NCBI GenBank assembly: GCA_937951625.1
Contig: CALFBP010000037.1
Location: forward strand, 1 to 64,000
DNA length: 64,000 nt
Direction: 5' to 3'
Origin: an uncultured Thermoguttaceae bacterium
GTDB lineage: Bacteria; Planctomycetota; Planctomycetia; Pirellulales; Thermoguttaceae
The notes under the pieces were generated by a model. The model did not search any database. It worked only from the letters and a program-made list of their open reading frames with translations, and was not told where the DNA came from. Positions 35,840 through 45,697 of the stretch are shown here, piece after piece. Position numbers and translations under genes: made by a program. Position 1 is the stretch's first letter. The number at the start of each line of letters is the position of its first letter.

Positions 35840-36529
35840 TCACTGAGGGATTCGAACGCCATACGCGGTCCAAGCTCGGGGCAGAGGGGCCGCGAATTCC
35901 ATACTTTCGCCGCGCGTTGGGTGCTCCAGCGTCAGGCTCCGAGCGTGCAACGCGATGCCCGAGGGGAATCGGCGCCGACTTCCATAGCGCTCATCGCCTA
36001 CGATGAACCAACCTCGACACGCCAATTGTACGCGAATTTGATGCTTCCGGCCTGTCAAAAGTTCCACTTCCAACAGCGAAAACTCGGAAAACGTCTGAAG
36101 CAGCCGGTAATTCAACTCCGCGCGTTGTGCCCCGAATGCGTTTTCGGACACCAATTCCATCCGGCGCGCATTCTGGTTGTAACGCAGCCAATCCACACAC
36201 TTGCCCGTCGCGGGCGATGGCCGATCCTCGATCAACGCCCAATAGCGCTTGCGAACCTCCCGAGAACGGAACTGTTCGGCCAGTCGTCGAGCCGCCTTGG
36301 AAGTCCGGGCGAGAACGACCACCCCGCTCACCGGTGCATCCAGCCGACTTACAACCCCGACGTAGACGTTGCCCGGCTTGTGAAATTTTTCCTTGAGATA
36401 CGACCTTGCCCAAGTCACCAGTGAATCGCCCTGCGGGCCGGCGCCCTGGGTCGGCATTCCAGGCGGCTTGCTGACAACCAACAGGTGGTTATCTTCGTAA
36501 ACAATGCGAACGCCGTGCCACCAGACCAT
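35840..36529 (-). CDS. RluA-family RNA pseudouridine synthase
   Basis: 229 residues. The catalytic motif SRLDAPVSG (Asp64) corresponds to HRLD-x-x-TSG. Other family parts are VYEDNHLLVVSKPPGMPTQG, KRYWALIED and LLTGRKHQIRVQLA. It has no S4 domain, so it resembles the short RluA/RluC-type enzymes of unassigned position specificity. The ATG at 36529 gives the usual start next to the first strand. It is divergent from maf. Confidence 0.93.
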   Translation of the reverse strand: MVWWHGVRIVYEDNHLLVVSKPPGMPTQGAGPQGDSLVTWARSYLKEKFHKPGNVYVGVVSRLDAPVSGVVVLARTSKAARRLAEQFRSREVRKRYWALIEDRPSPATGKCVDWLRYNQNARRMELVSENAFGAQRAELNYRLLQTFSEFSLLEVELLTGRKHQIRVQLACRGWFIVGDERYGSRRRFPSGIALHARSLTLEHPTRGESMEFAAPLPRAWTAYGVRIPQ

Positions 36530-36681
36530 AGAAAAATAATCGCGCTTGGAAAGTTTTATTCCACAACCTGAGAGACTTCTTGCTTCAGAGAAGACGCTCC
36601 CCCATTTCACCCACTTTAAGCTGTTGCGCAGGTCTCCAAAAAGGTAGGGGATCGTCTACTAAACTCAGAACGGCAAATCCA

Positions 36682-37263
36682 ATGACGTCCGCTCGGCTTC
36701 GACCCCATATCATACTGGCAAGCCGATCTCCAAGAAGACGGGAACTGCTCATGGGAGCTGGCTACCCAGTCCAGGTGATTTACCCTGCGGAGTCGTCCGA
36801 AGATGGGGCTCGTCCTGGCGAAAGTCCAGCGGAGTTGGTGGCTCGACTGGCCCACCAGAAGGCAGCTAACGTTGCAACAAAGGTTCCTACAGGCATCATT
36901 TTGGGCTGCGATACGGTGGTCGAATGCCGTGGTCGGATACTCGGTAAGCCCGATGACGAAAACCATGCCAGACAAATACTTAGAGAGCTTCGTGGACGAC
37001 GGCACCGTGTGCTGAGTGGGCTTTGTTTGTGGAGAAGACCTGACGATTTTGCATTAGTCCGGGTCGCCGAAAGCCAGCTCGAGATGGACTACCTCAGCGA
37101 CCATCAGATCGAAGAGTATATCGCTAGCGGTCAATGGGTGGGCAAAGCAGGAGCATTTGGATATCAAGACCGTTTGGGCTGGGTCCGAGTTATCGAGGGT
37201 AGCGAGTCCAACGTCGTCGGGCTGCCCATGGAACTTTTAGAAGAAATGATTCTGGAAATTTAG
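36682..37263 (+). CDS. maf: Maf family nucleotide pyrophosphatase
   Basis: 193 residues of the Maf / YhdE family, which hydrolyses dTTP, UTP or modified nucleotides and is linked to septum control. Motifs are LASRSPRRRELL, ILGCDTVVE, GKPDDENHA, GKAGAFGYQD and EGSESNVVGLPM. The ATG at 36682 gives the expected short lead to the first strand. The base composition is less GC-rich than in neighbours. Confidence 0.95.
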   Translation: MTSARLRPHIILASRSPRRRELLMGAGYPVQVIYPAESSEDGARPGESPAELVARLAHQKAANVATKVPTGIILGCDTVVECRGRILGKPDDENHARQILRELRGRRHRVLSGLCLWRRPDDFALVRVAESQLEMDYLSDHQIEEYIASGQWVGKAGAFGYQDRLGWVRVIEGSESNVVGLPMELLEEMILEI

Positions 37264-37477
37264 GATGGAGGGCGAAAACAGAAGCTTTGAGTGAATTTTT
37301 CTTGGGCGATGGGCTTTCTTCGCGTCACTTTGCCGAAAGAAACGATTATTGCAAAGACGCTGGGTCTGCGTGTTATTGTGGACTTGGCGGTATGCCGCTG
37401 TGTCTCGTGGCCGGTTGGCCGCGGAGAATTGCACGACGCGCTAAGCGATTCAGCAAGGGCGCGAGGTCGAAGACGCG

Positions 37478-39085
37478 ATGCTTGGAATTCGCCGACAGTG
37501 CCTGAGCATCATCGTGACTACGGTGCTACTCTCCGCCTCTGGCTGCACGAACTTGAGAGACTACGTTCGCAACGGGTTCAAGGTCGGCCCAAACTATAGC
37601 CCGTCCCCCGCTGAAACGGCCGACCGGTGGATCGACGAATACGACGTCCGAGTACGGACGGACGGTGATGTCCCCACCCACTGGTGGACGGTCTTTGGCG
37701 ATCCGACGCTAAATGGGTTGATCGAGTGCGCCGCAAGCCAGAATCTCTCGCTGCGCGAGGCGTGTTTTCGCGTCTTGGCCGCTCGTTATCAATTAGCCAT
37801 TGCCAAGGGCGGCCTGTTTCCGCAGCAGCAGAGTATGAAGGGGTCCTATAGCCGGGTGGCCAATCCTGGGACCATCTTCGACACCCCTCCATTCGAAATC
37901 CCGCAGCCACCGCCAAATCCCCCGATTCAGGTTCCTTCCATTCGCCTCGATTTCCTTCAGCGATTCACCGAGAATTGGTCGCTTGGTTTCAATCTGGGCT
38001 GGGAACTGGACTTCTGGGGGAGATTACGTCGGGCGATCACATCGGCCGAAAGCAGTCTGGACGCCTCGATCGACAACTACAACGACGTGTTAGTGACGCT
38101 GTTGGGCGACGTGGCGGGCACCTACGTACAGATTCGCACGATCCAGGAGCGCATCCGGCTTGTCGAGGAGAACCTCGAACTCCAACGCGGGATCCTTAAC
38201 ATTGCCCAACGACGATTCGAGGCTGGGGCGAGAAATGAATTGGACGTTGCTCAAGCCAGCGGGAACCTGCATCAGGCGGAATCGCAAATCCCGCAGTTAC
38301 AGGCAAGCCTCCGCGACGCCTGCAATCGCATGTGCGTGCTCTTGGGTATTGCCCCACTGGACTTGGAGGCCCGCTTGGGCCGAGGACCCATTCCCACCGC
38401 CCCTCCGGAAGTGATCATCGGCATTCCCGCCGATCTCTTGCGTCGCCGGCCCGATGTCCGCCGCGCGGAGCGGCTGGCCGCGGCCCAGGCCGAGCGGATT
38501 GGCATCGCCGAGGCGGCGTTGTATCCGGCCATCGCCATCAACGGAACGTTGGGTTGGCAAGCGGAGGAGTTCTCCGAGCTGTTCAGCAACCGACGGTTTG
38601 GCGGCAGCCTAGGACCCGCCTTCCAATGGGACATCCTGCACTATGGCCGGATTCGCAACAACGTCCGTCTTCAGGAGGCGAGGTTTCAAGAGTTGGTGGC
38701 GAACTATCAGAACACCGTGCTTCGCGCGGGGGCCGAGGTGGAAAGCGCGATCGTGCGATTCCTTCGCGCCCACGAGGTCGCCCAGCTTATGGATCGCAGC
38801 GTGGCTGCCGCCCAGAGGGCCGCCGAGATCGTGGGCCGCCAATACAAAGAGGGCGAGGTGGATTTCAACCGGGTGGCGTTGATTCAACAGACGCTGGTCG
38901 AACAACAAGATCGCCAGGCCTTGGCCCATGGCGAAATCGCGCAGGGCTTGATCCTGGTGTATCGCGCCGCCGGCGGCGGCTGGGAGGTCCCCATCCCCGA
39001 ACGGTCGCTCGACGAAATCCCCAAGGCAGAGCCTGTGGCATGGACCTCGCCCCAAGGGCTTCCGAACGCTCCCCTGCCCCGCTAG
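37478..39085 (+). CDS. NodT/TolC-type outer membrane efflux lipoprotein
   Basis: 535 residues. The lipobox LSASGC places the modified Cys at about 23. Two OEP repeats form the TolC barrel and tunnel: WWTVFGDPTLNGLIECAASQNLSLREA opens the first, and LLRRRPDVRRAERLAAAQAERIGIAEAALYP opens the second, as in the NodT family. These are the outer membrane exits of RND pumps. No RND or adaptor gene is next to it, and the neighbour downstream is a glycosyltransferase, so the partner pump must lie elsewhere. Confidence 0.93.
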   Translation: MLGIRRQCLSIIVTTVLLSASGCTNLRDYVRNGFKVGPNYSPSPAETADRWIDEYDVRVRTDGDVPTHWWTVFGDPTLNGLIECAASQNLSLREACFRVLAARYQLAIAKGGLFPQQQSMKGSYSRVANPGTIFDTPPFEIPQPPPNPPIQVPSIRLDFLQRFTENWSLGFNLGWELDFWGRLRRAITSAESSLDASIDNYNDVLVTLLGDVAGTYVQIRTIQERIRLVEENLELQRGILNIAQRRFEAGARNELDVAQASGNLHQAESQIPQLQASLRDACNRMCVLLGIAPLDLEARLGRGPIPTAPPEVIIGIPADLLRRRPDVRRAERLAAAQAERIGIAEAALYPAIAINGTLGWQAEEFSELFSNRRFGGSLGPAFQWDILHYGRIRNNVRLQEARFQELVANYQNTVLRAGAEVESAIVRFLRAHEVAQLMDRSVAAAQRAAEIVGRQYKEGEVDFNRVALIQQTLVEQQDRQALAHGEIAQGLILVYRAAGGGWEVPIPERSLDEIPKAEPVAWTSPQGLPNAPLPR

Positions 39086-39130
39086 GATGCAGGCTGGGGC
39101 TGACCGTCGCAAACGTGGAATCCGCAGCGC

Positions 39131-40789
39131 GTGATCCCCAACGTTTTCCATTTCTGTTACGGCTTCCTCCCCGAGCCGCAGTTCGGTTTCCTGGAATATC
39201 TGGCCATCAAATCGGCCTACGAGCTGAACCGGCCCGAGCGGATCTACTTCCACTATCAACACGAGTGTACCGGGCCGTGGTGGGAGAAGGCCGCGGAAAT
39301 GCTGACCCTGAATCGGGTCGAGCCGCCGCGAGAAATCTTCGGGCGGAAGTTGATCCACTTCGCGCACCGCAGCGACGTGTTGCGTTTGCAACTGCTCCTG
39401 CAATACGGCGGCATCTACATGGACATCGACACGCTTTGCGTGCGCCCCTTCACGCCGCTGTTGAAACACTCCTGCGTCATGGCCTGGCAAGGCAGCCGGG
39501 GCTTGTGCAACGCGGTGATCTTGAGCGAACCGGGGAACGTCTTTCTGCGTACCTGGCTCGATACTTACCGCAGCTTCCGCTCGACGGGAAAGGATCAATT
39601 CTGGGACGAGCACTCGGTCCTTGTACCGGGCCGTCTGGCCCGACAGCCTTCAATGCGGCCGCACGTCACGCTTTTGAGCCACCGGGCATTCTTCTTCCCT
39701 CTCAGCGACGAAATGGACAAGCTGTTCGAGTCCACCGATCCAACGGGGTTCGAGGAGTCGTACTGCATCCACTATTGCGAGTCGGTCACGCGGGCACGCT
39801 GGCTGAGCCGGATCACGCCGGAAAACGCGGCGCAAGGCGACACCAATTTTTCCCGCTTTGTCCGGCGCGTGCTAGAGAGCGAGGGCGAGACGGCCGACGA
39901 CCGGCAGCAGCCGCCGGTCATGGGTTTGCGTCGCCGATCGCTGGCCCGCCTCGGCGCGAGGCTCTCCCAGCTTCAAGCCATCGATTCCCTTCGGCACAAA
40001 GCCCGGTGGCTGTTTCGCCGTGCCCGGGAACTCGTTTGGCTCCCGCACCTTGTGGCCAACTTGGGATTCGTTCCCACCCTGATCTACGTCGCCAACTGGC
40101 TCCGCTTGGTGGCGGCGTGCCCGACCAAAAAGCCGTTCCTGATGTTGCGGAGCAAGCGGGCCGCGCATCCCCTGCTCTGCCGGGGGTTTGCTGACTTGGC
40201 GGCCTTCGATCGCGTGTTCCTTCAACGGCGCTACGCTTGTCTCGACCACGCGCGCGACGTGAAACGCATCGTGGACTGCGGGGCCTACGTGGGGTATGCA
40301 TCTGCCTACTTCCTCACTCGATTCCCGGAAGCCTCATTGATCGCCGTGGAACCGGACCCGGACCACTTCGCCGTACTTCAGGCCAACCTCGCCCCCTTCG
40401 GCGCCCGCGCTCGAGCCATTCGCGGCGCGATCTGGTCCCATGACGCGGACCTCGTGCTCGTGGAGGCTGGTGCAAGCGGATCGCAACACGACAAGGCACG
40501 TGTGCGATTACCCCGGGAAGGCGAACAACCTAATGTAGAGGGACACGCTTTGGCTTCGCTGCTGAAACAATCTGGAAGCCCGCGGGTCTCCCTTTTGCGC
40601 CTGAATCTCGGCGGCTTGGAAACTGCCTTGTTCCCGTCGGGCGATGCAAGCTGGCTGGATCACGTGGACCGCCTGCTTGTCGAGCTTCACAGCGCGGAGA
40701 GTCCCTCAGTTTTTGAGGCAGCACTGGAAAAAGCCGGTTGGCGGACCGTGGCGTTTGGCCCGGTCCTCTTGGCCTCGCGAAAGGCGTAG
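39131..40789 (+). CDS. GT32-type glycosyltransferase fused to FkbM methyltransferase
   Basis: 552 residues with two enzymatic parts. Residues 1-240 match the sugar-binding DXD glycosyltransferases (GT32): start IPNVFHFCYG, then AHRSDVLRLQLLLQYGGIYMDIDT with the DXD at Asp98 and Asp100. A basic linker follows. Residues from about 360 form an FkbM-type methyltransferase with the SAM motif RIVDCGAYVGYAS, IAVEPDPDHFAVLQANL and the C-terminal LLVELH. The protein could add a sugar and then O-methylate it in surface polysaccharide synthesis (inference). The start is a GTG at 39131, which gives the usual family beginning. Confidence 0.88.
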   Translation: MIPNVFHFCYGFLPEPQFGFLEYLAIKSAYELNRPERIYFHYQHECTGPWWEKAAEMLTLNRVEPPREIFGRKLIHFAHRSDVLRLQLLLQYGGIYMDIDTLCVRPFTPLLKHSCVMAWQGSRGLCNAVILSEPGNVFLRTWLDTYRSFRSTGKDQFWDEHSVLVPGRLARQPSMRPHVTLLSHRAFFFPLSDEMDKLFESTDPTGFEESYCIHYCESVTRARWLSRITPENAAQGDTNFSRFVRRVLESEGETADDRQQPPVMGLRRRSLARLGARLSQLQAIDSLRHKARWLFRRARELVWLPHLVANLGFVPTLIYVANWLRLVAACPTKKPFLMLRSKRAAHPLLCRGFADLAAFDRVFLQRRYACLDHARDVKRIVDCGAYVGYASAYFLTRFPEASLIAVEPDPDHFAVLQANLAPFGARARAIRGAIWSHDADLVLVEAGASGSQHDKARVRLPREGEQPNVEGHALASLLKQSGSPRVSLLRLNLGGLETALFPSGDASWLDHVDRLLVELHSAESPSVFEAALEKAGWRTVAFGPVLLASRKA

Positions 40790-40927
40790 TGGGTGGGAGA
40801 GTTGGGGGTGGGATGGCGGGTGAGCAGGTGGGCCAACCGGTAAAACGCCTCCACCTGGCAAAGACTCACTCCGCCTGCATTACTCCGGTTGCCGCCAGGC
40901 CGACGCGAAGTCTCGCCATCGAGCCAG

Positions 40928-42121
40928 TCATGTGTGGTAGTCGGCGTTGAGCCGGACATACTCGACGGTCAGGTCCGTGGTCCAGAACCGCCCCTTGGCG
41001 TTGCCTTCGCTGAGTTGGAGCTGGATGTAGGTGTCGCGGCTGTTGCGGATGGAATCGCTGACGGCCTTGGAGTCGAAATCAGCCGGGGCCCCGCCTTGGT
41101 AAAGGAGATGGCCGTTCAAGTGGAGGGTGATTTTGTTGGGATCAAAGGCCACGCCCGCGTACCCGGCGGCCGAAACAATCCTCCCCCAATTCGGATCGGC
41201 GCCGTAGATCGCGGTTTTGACGAGGGGGCTATTGGCGATGGTGCGGGCGATTTGGAGGGCGTCCTCGCGTGTGGCGCAGCCGCCGACCTCGATGGTGATG
41301 AGGTGGCTGGCGCCTTCGCCGTCGGCCGGGATGGCCCTGGCCAGTTCGGCACAGACTTCGTTGAGTTGCTGGCCGAAGGCGAGCAGGTCGTCGCCGCTGA
41401 GGGGCCCGCCCCCCGCCTCCCCATTGGCCAAGAGCAAGACCGTGTCGTTGGTGCTCATGTGGCCGTCGACATTGATGCAGTTGAAGCTGTCGGCCACGGC
41501 GGTCCGCAAGGCGGCGTCGGCCGAGGGGATGTCGAGGACGGCATCGGTGAGGATCACGCCCAGCATAGTGGCCAGGTTGGGTCCCATCATCGCCGCCCCT
41601 TTGACCATGCCGGTGATCTGGATTTCCCGCCGCTTGAGCGAAAAGGTGCGGCCCGCCAACTTGTGGACCGTGTCGGTGGTCATCATGCCCCGCGCCGCGG
41701 AAATCAGGGCCTCTTCATCCGAACCGAGTTGGGCCCTGGCGGCTTCGATCCCCCGGGCAATCAACTCCATCGGCAGGTAGTGCCCAATCACGCCGGTGGA
41801 GAGCACCAGGGCCTGGTCCTCTTGAGCGCCGCAGGCCTCGGCGGCAAGCCGGGCCATTTCGTGGGCATCACGCAGCCCGCGCTCGCCGGTGCATGCATTG
41901 GCGTTTCCAGAGTTGATTACCACCACCCGCATCCGATCGCTGGGCGTGCGGGCCCGGTCCAAGGCGACCGGCGCGGCGTAGACGAGGTTTTGCGTATACA
42001 CGCCCACCGCGACCGCCGGAACCTCGGACACGATCAGCGTCAGGTCTTGCTTGCGCAAGTCCCGTTTCAGCCCGCAGTGGACGCCAGCCAACAAGTATCC
42101 CTTGGGAACGCGGATTGCCAT
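40928..42121 (-). CDS. argJ: Bifunctional ornithine acetyltransferase / N-acetylglutamate synthase
   Basis: 397 residues. ArgJ recycles the acetyl group between acetylornithine and glutamate in arginine synthesis. The self-cleavage site is Ala184-Thr185 in GPNLATMLG, and Thr185 becomes the nucleophile of the beta chain. Other signatures are NSGNANACTG, GVIGHYLPM, TTDTVHK and YGADPNWGRI. Whether it makes N-acetylglutamate as well cannot be told from sequence alone. It lies 138 bases after argC on the same strand and is probably in one operon. Confidence 0.97.
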   Translation of the reverse strand: MAIRVPKGYLLAGVHCGLKRDLRKQDLTLIVSEVPAVAVGVYTQNLVYAAPVALDRARTPSDRMRVVVINSGNANACTGERGLRDAHEMARLAAEACGAQEDQALVLSTGVIGHYLPMELIARGIEAARAQLGSDEEALISAARGMMTTDTVHKLAGRTFSLKRREIQITGMVKGAAMMGPNLATMLGVILTDAVLDIPSADAALRTAVADSFNCINVDGHMSTNDTVLLLANGEAGGGPLSGDDLLAFGQQLNEVCAELARAIPADGEGASHLITIEVGGCATREDALQIARTIANSPLVKTAIYGADPNWGRIVSAAGYAGVAFDPNKITLHLNGHLLYQGGAPADFDSKAVSDSIRNSRDTYIQLQLSEGNAKGRFWTTDLTVEYVRLNADYHT

Positions 42122-42259
42122 CGGTGTTGAAGTCTCCTCAATGCCCCAGGCGAAAATAGGGAATCGAAGTTTTTCGGGATGCGTTCATCGCAGCCAGCCC
42201 AGACGCTCCCTCGACCATTGCAGCCGCGATGCCGTCCCGCATTCTTGCAGGTGCCTCAT

Positions 42260-43267
42260 TCACAGCGCCGTCGTCTCGGGATAGCCGTACATCAAATTGA
42301 AGTTCTGCACGGCGGCCCCCGATGCCCCCTTGATCAAGTTGTCGATGCAACTGATGGTGATGATTCTTCCCCGGACCACGCGGGCGGTTACATCGCAGAA
42401 GTTCGTGCCTAGACTATCCTTCGTGCCGGGAAGGTGCTCGATCACGCGCACAAAAGGCTCGTCGGCGTAAAAGTCCCGCAAGGTTTGCAAAACTTTTTCT
42501 TCGGAAACCTGGACAGTCGGCACGCTGTAGGTCGTGGTGAGGATGCCGCGGTCCATGGGGATCAAGTGCGGGGTGAAAATCACCTCGACCTTCGCGCCCG
42601 AAATCCGGCTGAGCACTTGATCGATCTCCGGCGTATGACGGTGCCGACCGACGTTGTAGGCCGAAACACTTTCGTTGCACTCGGGATAATGCGTGGTCAG
42701 TTTCAATGTCCGCCCCGCCCCAGAAACACCGCTTTTCGAGTCCACCACAATCCCCGTGGGCTCGATCAGGCCCGCTTTGAGCAAAGGGGCCAAGGCCAGG
42801 ATCGCCGACGTGGGATAGCAGCCCGGATTGGCCACCAGATTTGCCCCTACGATCTGCTCACGAAACAACTCCGGCAGACCGTACACGACCTTCCCTAGCC
42901 GCTCTGGGTCGGGATGTTTCTCGCCGTACCAGGTGGAAAACGATTCCGCGTCCTGGAGCCGATAGTCCGCGCTGAAGTCGATCACCTTACGACCGGCCTC
43001 CAGCAAAGGCCGAATCGCCATCGCGCTGGCTCCATGCGGCAGACAACTGAACACACACTCCGCCCGGGAGACAATCTCGCTTGGTCCTAGATTCTCGAGA
43101 TTCAAATCCAGCCGACCGTGCAGCGAGGGATGAATCATCCCCACCGGAGGATTGCCCTCTTGCCGACTGGTCAGGGCGGTGATCTCGGCGTGCGGGTGGC
43201 GCAGAAGGATCTTGATTAACTCCAGTGCGGTATATCCTGTGGCCCCAAGGATGGCAATGCGGGTCAT
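42260..43267 (-). CDS. argC: N-acetyl-gamma-glutamyl-phosphate reductase
   Basis: 335 residues. It catalyses the NADPH-dependent third step of arginine synthesis. The Rossmann motif [14 protein letters not shown] opens the protein. Catalytic Cys150 is in NPGCYPTSA, and KSGVSGAGR and HRHTPEIDQ are further family parts. It is the first gene of the argC-argJ pair. Confidence 0.97.
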   Translation of the reverse strand: MTRIAILGATGYTALELIKILLRHPHAEITALTSRQEGNPPVGMIHPSLHGRLDLNLENLGPSEIVSRAECVFSCLPHGASAMAIRPLLEAGRKVIDFSADYRLQDAESFSTWYGEKHPDPERLGKVVYGLPELFREQIVGANLVANPGCYPTSAILALAPLLKAGLIEPTGIVVDSKSGVSGAGRTLKLTTHYPECNESVSAYNVGRHRHTPEIDQVLSRISGAKVEVIFTPHLIPMDRGILTTTYSVPTVQVSEEKVLQTLRDFYADEPFVRVIEHLPGTKDSLGTNFCDVTARVVRGRIITISCIDNLIKGASGAAVQNFNLMYGYPETTAL

Positions 43268-43627
43268 TGGAAAAGATCAGTCTTTAGATGGTGATGCGGC
43301 AACGCGGCCAATGCACGCCGGGGCAGGCGTCAGGAACGCAAACCTTTCGCCCGTTCGGCAAGCCAGGCTGCTCCGAAAAGTATAATGGCGGTCCGATCCA
43401 TTCGCCAAGGGGGGGATCAATTGGCAAATGTGGGCCGATGCCAGCGACCGGACCGACAGACGCAGCATGAGGAGGGCCAGGAAAAGCCTGACTCCCAAAA
43501 GTGTCCCGACGCGCCATTGTCGAACTGGCCAGACTGTAAATCAGGGATTGACTGGTCCAGCCGAGATCCGCCGCGTGTTGGGATTCGTCACGCCGGGTTG
43601 GCGGCCGCCGTTCGCCGCTGACCGGGG
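43268..43627. other. Intergenic region upstream of argC
   Basis: Contains a TATACT sequence on the minus strand (43379-43384) that could be a -10 element for argC with a roughly 100-base leader, but no good -35 partner. Nothing coding is supported. Confidence 0.35.
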
Positions 43628-44773
43628 CTATTTCAGCCGCAGCATGTAGCGGGTCATCTCCGCGTCGAGTTTGCCCAAATCCGAGCCGAAGGCCTGCTGG
43701 AATTCGCGGAGCCGGGTTTCCGGATCATCCCACTCCATGGGCTTTTTGGCCGAGAGCGTCTTCAAGTACGTCACATATTGCTTGGGGCGCTGCTTCAAAA
43801 GGAAATAGGTCAAGGCCCAAGCCTCGGCGTAGGCGTCCAGGCCATTCTTGGTGTCCCGAAGGCGGACGTCGTCGCGAATCAAGGAAACCAGCGAATCGGG
43901 GGCTCGCCGCGCCGCATACTCCTGAAATCGCTGCAACCGCGGACGATTCACGCCGCCGATCGTGCTCCAGCCTTTGGCGCTGGTCAAATCCGGTGTCTCG
44001 AAGTACAAGGCGATTCCTTCGCTGAACCAAAGTGGGCAGTCGCTGTAGCGGGTGTGCAACCCGCAGTTGAAGGCGATCTGATGGGTGGCCTCGTGAACGA
44101 TCGTGGCCACGTTCCGTTCCGAATCGGGATGGGAGAGGATGCGATTAATCTGGGCCGCCGAGGCGGCTCGACTCCCGCGGGCGGCGCTCGCCGTGCCCGT
44201 CAGATCGAACATCGTGATTCGGTTCGTCCGCAGGCTATAGTACCCGATGATCGCCTGGACGCCCTCGCCCAATTCGCCCTTGGCGAATTCGGCATACGAG
44301 GCCTTGTCGGCGAACACGATTGCCGTCAAAGGGAACTCGGGCGACTGGAGTTCGAACCCTCGCCGGCTCCAAAAGTTGGTGAACGCCATGTAGAGGCGCT
44401 CGAATAACGAACCGCACCAAGCAGCGTATTCCCGAGAGGTGTTGTAGAAGATGAGGTAATGCGAGGTGCGATAGACGTCGAATCCTCGGGGCAGTTCGCC
44501 CAAGACACGCTGCGTCATCTCCTCGGCCGTCAGCGGCGTAAAAGGGGACTCGTCCGTACTGTGCTCGATGAGTTCGTTGGGTTGGACGATCCAAAGCACG
44601 CCGTCGGTAGCCAAAAGAAGCAACCCTCCGTCCTGGGCCGTAACCAATACCTTCCCGGCTACCGTAGCTTCGCGCCCATCTTGCTGGAACCTTACGCGGT
44701 CCATGGATTTGGCCGGTTGGCCAAGGACGGCGACGAGGAGGAGCAATTTGCCCAATACAGTGGTATTTGACAT
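43628..44773 (-). CDS. DUF1570-type putative exported metallopeptidase
   Basis: 381 residues with a signal peptide (ending near LGQPAKS). The first part has a small beta region. The second is a gluzincin-like peptidase fold: the HEATHQ segment supplies the HExxH zinc motif, and LWFSEGIALYFE follows 20 residues later with the third-ligand Glu. This matches the DUF1570 family, widespread in planctomycetes and without known substrate. The frame remains open upstream to 45322, but that part overlaps the divergent HEAT gene and is a shadow. Confidence 0.85.
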   Translation of the reverse strand: MSNTTVLGKLLLLVAVLGQPAKSMDRVRFQQDGREATVAGKVLVTAQDGGLLLLATDGVLWIVQPNELIEHSTDESPFTPLTAEEMTQRVLGELPRGFDVYRTSHYLIFYNTSREYAAWCGSLFERLYMAFTNFWSRRGFELQSPEFPLTAIVFADKASYAEFAKGELGEGVQAIIGYYSLRTNRITMFDLTGTASAARGSRAASAAQINRILSHPDSERNVATIVHEATHQIAFNCGLHTRYSDCPLWFSEGIALYFETPDLTSAKGWSTIGGVNRPRLQRFQEYAARRAPDSLVSLIRDDVRLRDTKNGLDAYAEAWALTYFLLKQRPKQYVTYLKTLSAKKPMEWDDPETRLREFQQAFGSDLGKLDAEMTRYMLRLK

Positions 44774-44956
44774 GCTTCGCAGGAAGGGGTTTGCAGTTGT
44801 TCGCCAAATCCGATTCCCTTGCAGTATACCATGTTCGGGCATCCTCAAGATTCCCCGCGACTCCTCTTGGCGGTTGGACCGAAGGTTTGCTATAGTTCCG
44901 CCCTCCTCTCCCGGGAATGACCACGAGTTGCGGGGCCGAATCAGGCGAACGGGCCG

Positions 44957-45697
44957 ATGTTCCAGCCTTTTTGGGGCGCTATTTGGCGACGAGACGCACA
45001 AATCTGGCTCAATCTGCGCGGCCTCGGCAGGTGGTGGGGGACGGCCATGGTTCTGGTCGGCCTTTGTCTGGGGACTCTGGGTTGCAAATCCCCCTGGCCC
45101 TTGGGCGGGAAGGTCTCCGACACGGTGCCGGGGATCACGCCGCCTCGGGAGCGGATTGCCGAGTTGCGAAAGCTGAGCAAGCAGGCCGCTTCCGCCACTC
45201 CCGAGCAGCGAGAACAAATCGCCGCCCAAGTTGCCGCGGCTTATCCCCACGAATCCGACCCACTGGTGCGACTCGAAATGGTCCGCACCTTGGGTAATTG
45301 TCCAGGGCCGACGGCCGAACACGCCTTGCGGGGGGCCGCCAAAGACAAAGACGCCGATGTCCGCGCCGAGGTGTGTCGGGCGTTGGGAAAACAGCCGGGT
45401 GCAACGGCCTCCGAAGTCCTCCGCGAGCGTCTGGCCAGCGACTCGGACATCGATGTCCGTTTGGCCGCGGCGGAGGCCTTAGGTTCGATTCGCGATCCGA
45501 GTTCCGTGGCTGCCCTTGCCGTGGCCTTGGAAGACCGTGATCCCGCCATGCAATATCGGGCGGTGCGGTCCTTGCGCCGGGTGGCGCCTGTCGATCTGGG
45601 CAACGACGTGGACCGTTGGCGTCAATACGTCAAGGACGGCTCCATCGCCCCGCCCAAGCCCTTCTCCTTAGCAGAGACGATCCGCAACCTATTCTGA
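44957..45697 (+). CDS. HEAT-repeat lipoprotein
   Basis: 246 residues. After a basic N-terminal segment, VLVGLCLGTLGC gives a lipoprotein signal with the modified Cys at about 43. Three or four HEAT repeats follow, for example DPLVRLEMVRTLGN, DADVRAEVCRALGK and DIDVRLAAAEALGSI. The repeats form a binding surface for an unknown partner. The 3' end overlaps the convergent MnmE-like gene by 9 bases. Confidence 0.85.
   Translation: MFQPFWGAIWRRDAQIWLNLRGLGRWWGTAMVLVGLCLGTLGCKSPWPLGGKVSDTVPGITPPRERIAELRKLSKQAASATPEQREQIAAQVAAAYPHESDPLVRLEMVRTLGNCPGPTAEHALRGAAKDKDADVRAEVCRALGKQPGATASEVLRERLASDSDIDVRLAAAEALGSIRDPSSVAALAVALEDRDPAMQYRAVRSLRRVAPVDLGNDVDRWRQYVKDGSIAPPKPFSLAETIRNLF

Noticed and set aside
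35845-35875. tRNA-like T-arm sequence (GTTCGAATCC on the minus strand)
   Set aside because: It is the last codons of the RluA-family gene (V-R-I-P-Q-stop), with no acceptor or anticodon stem around it.
38332-40194. 620-codon plus-strand frame across two genes
   Set aside because: It runs in another frame through the NodT-type and GT32-FkbM genes, both of which are well supported.
43628-45322. Longer DUF1570 frame starting at 45322
   Set aside because: The extension is antisense to the HEAT lipoprotein gene, and the signal peptide begins at 44773.
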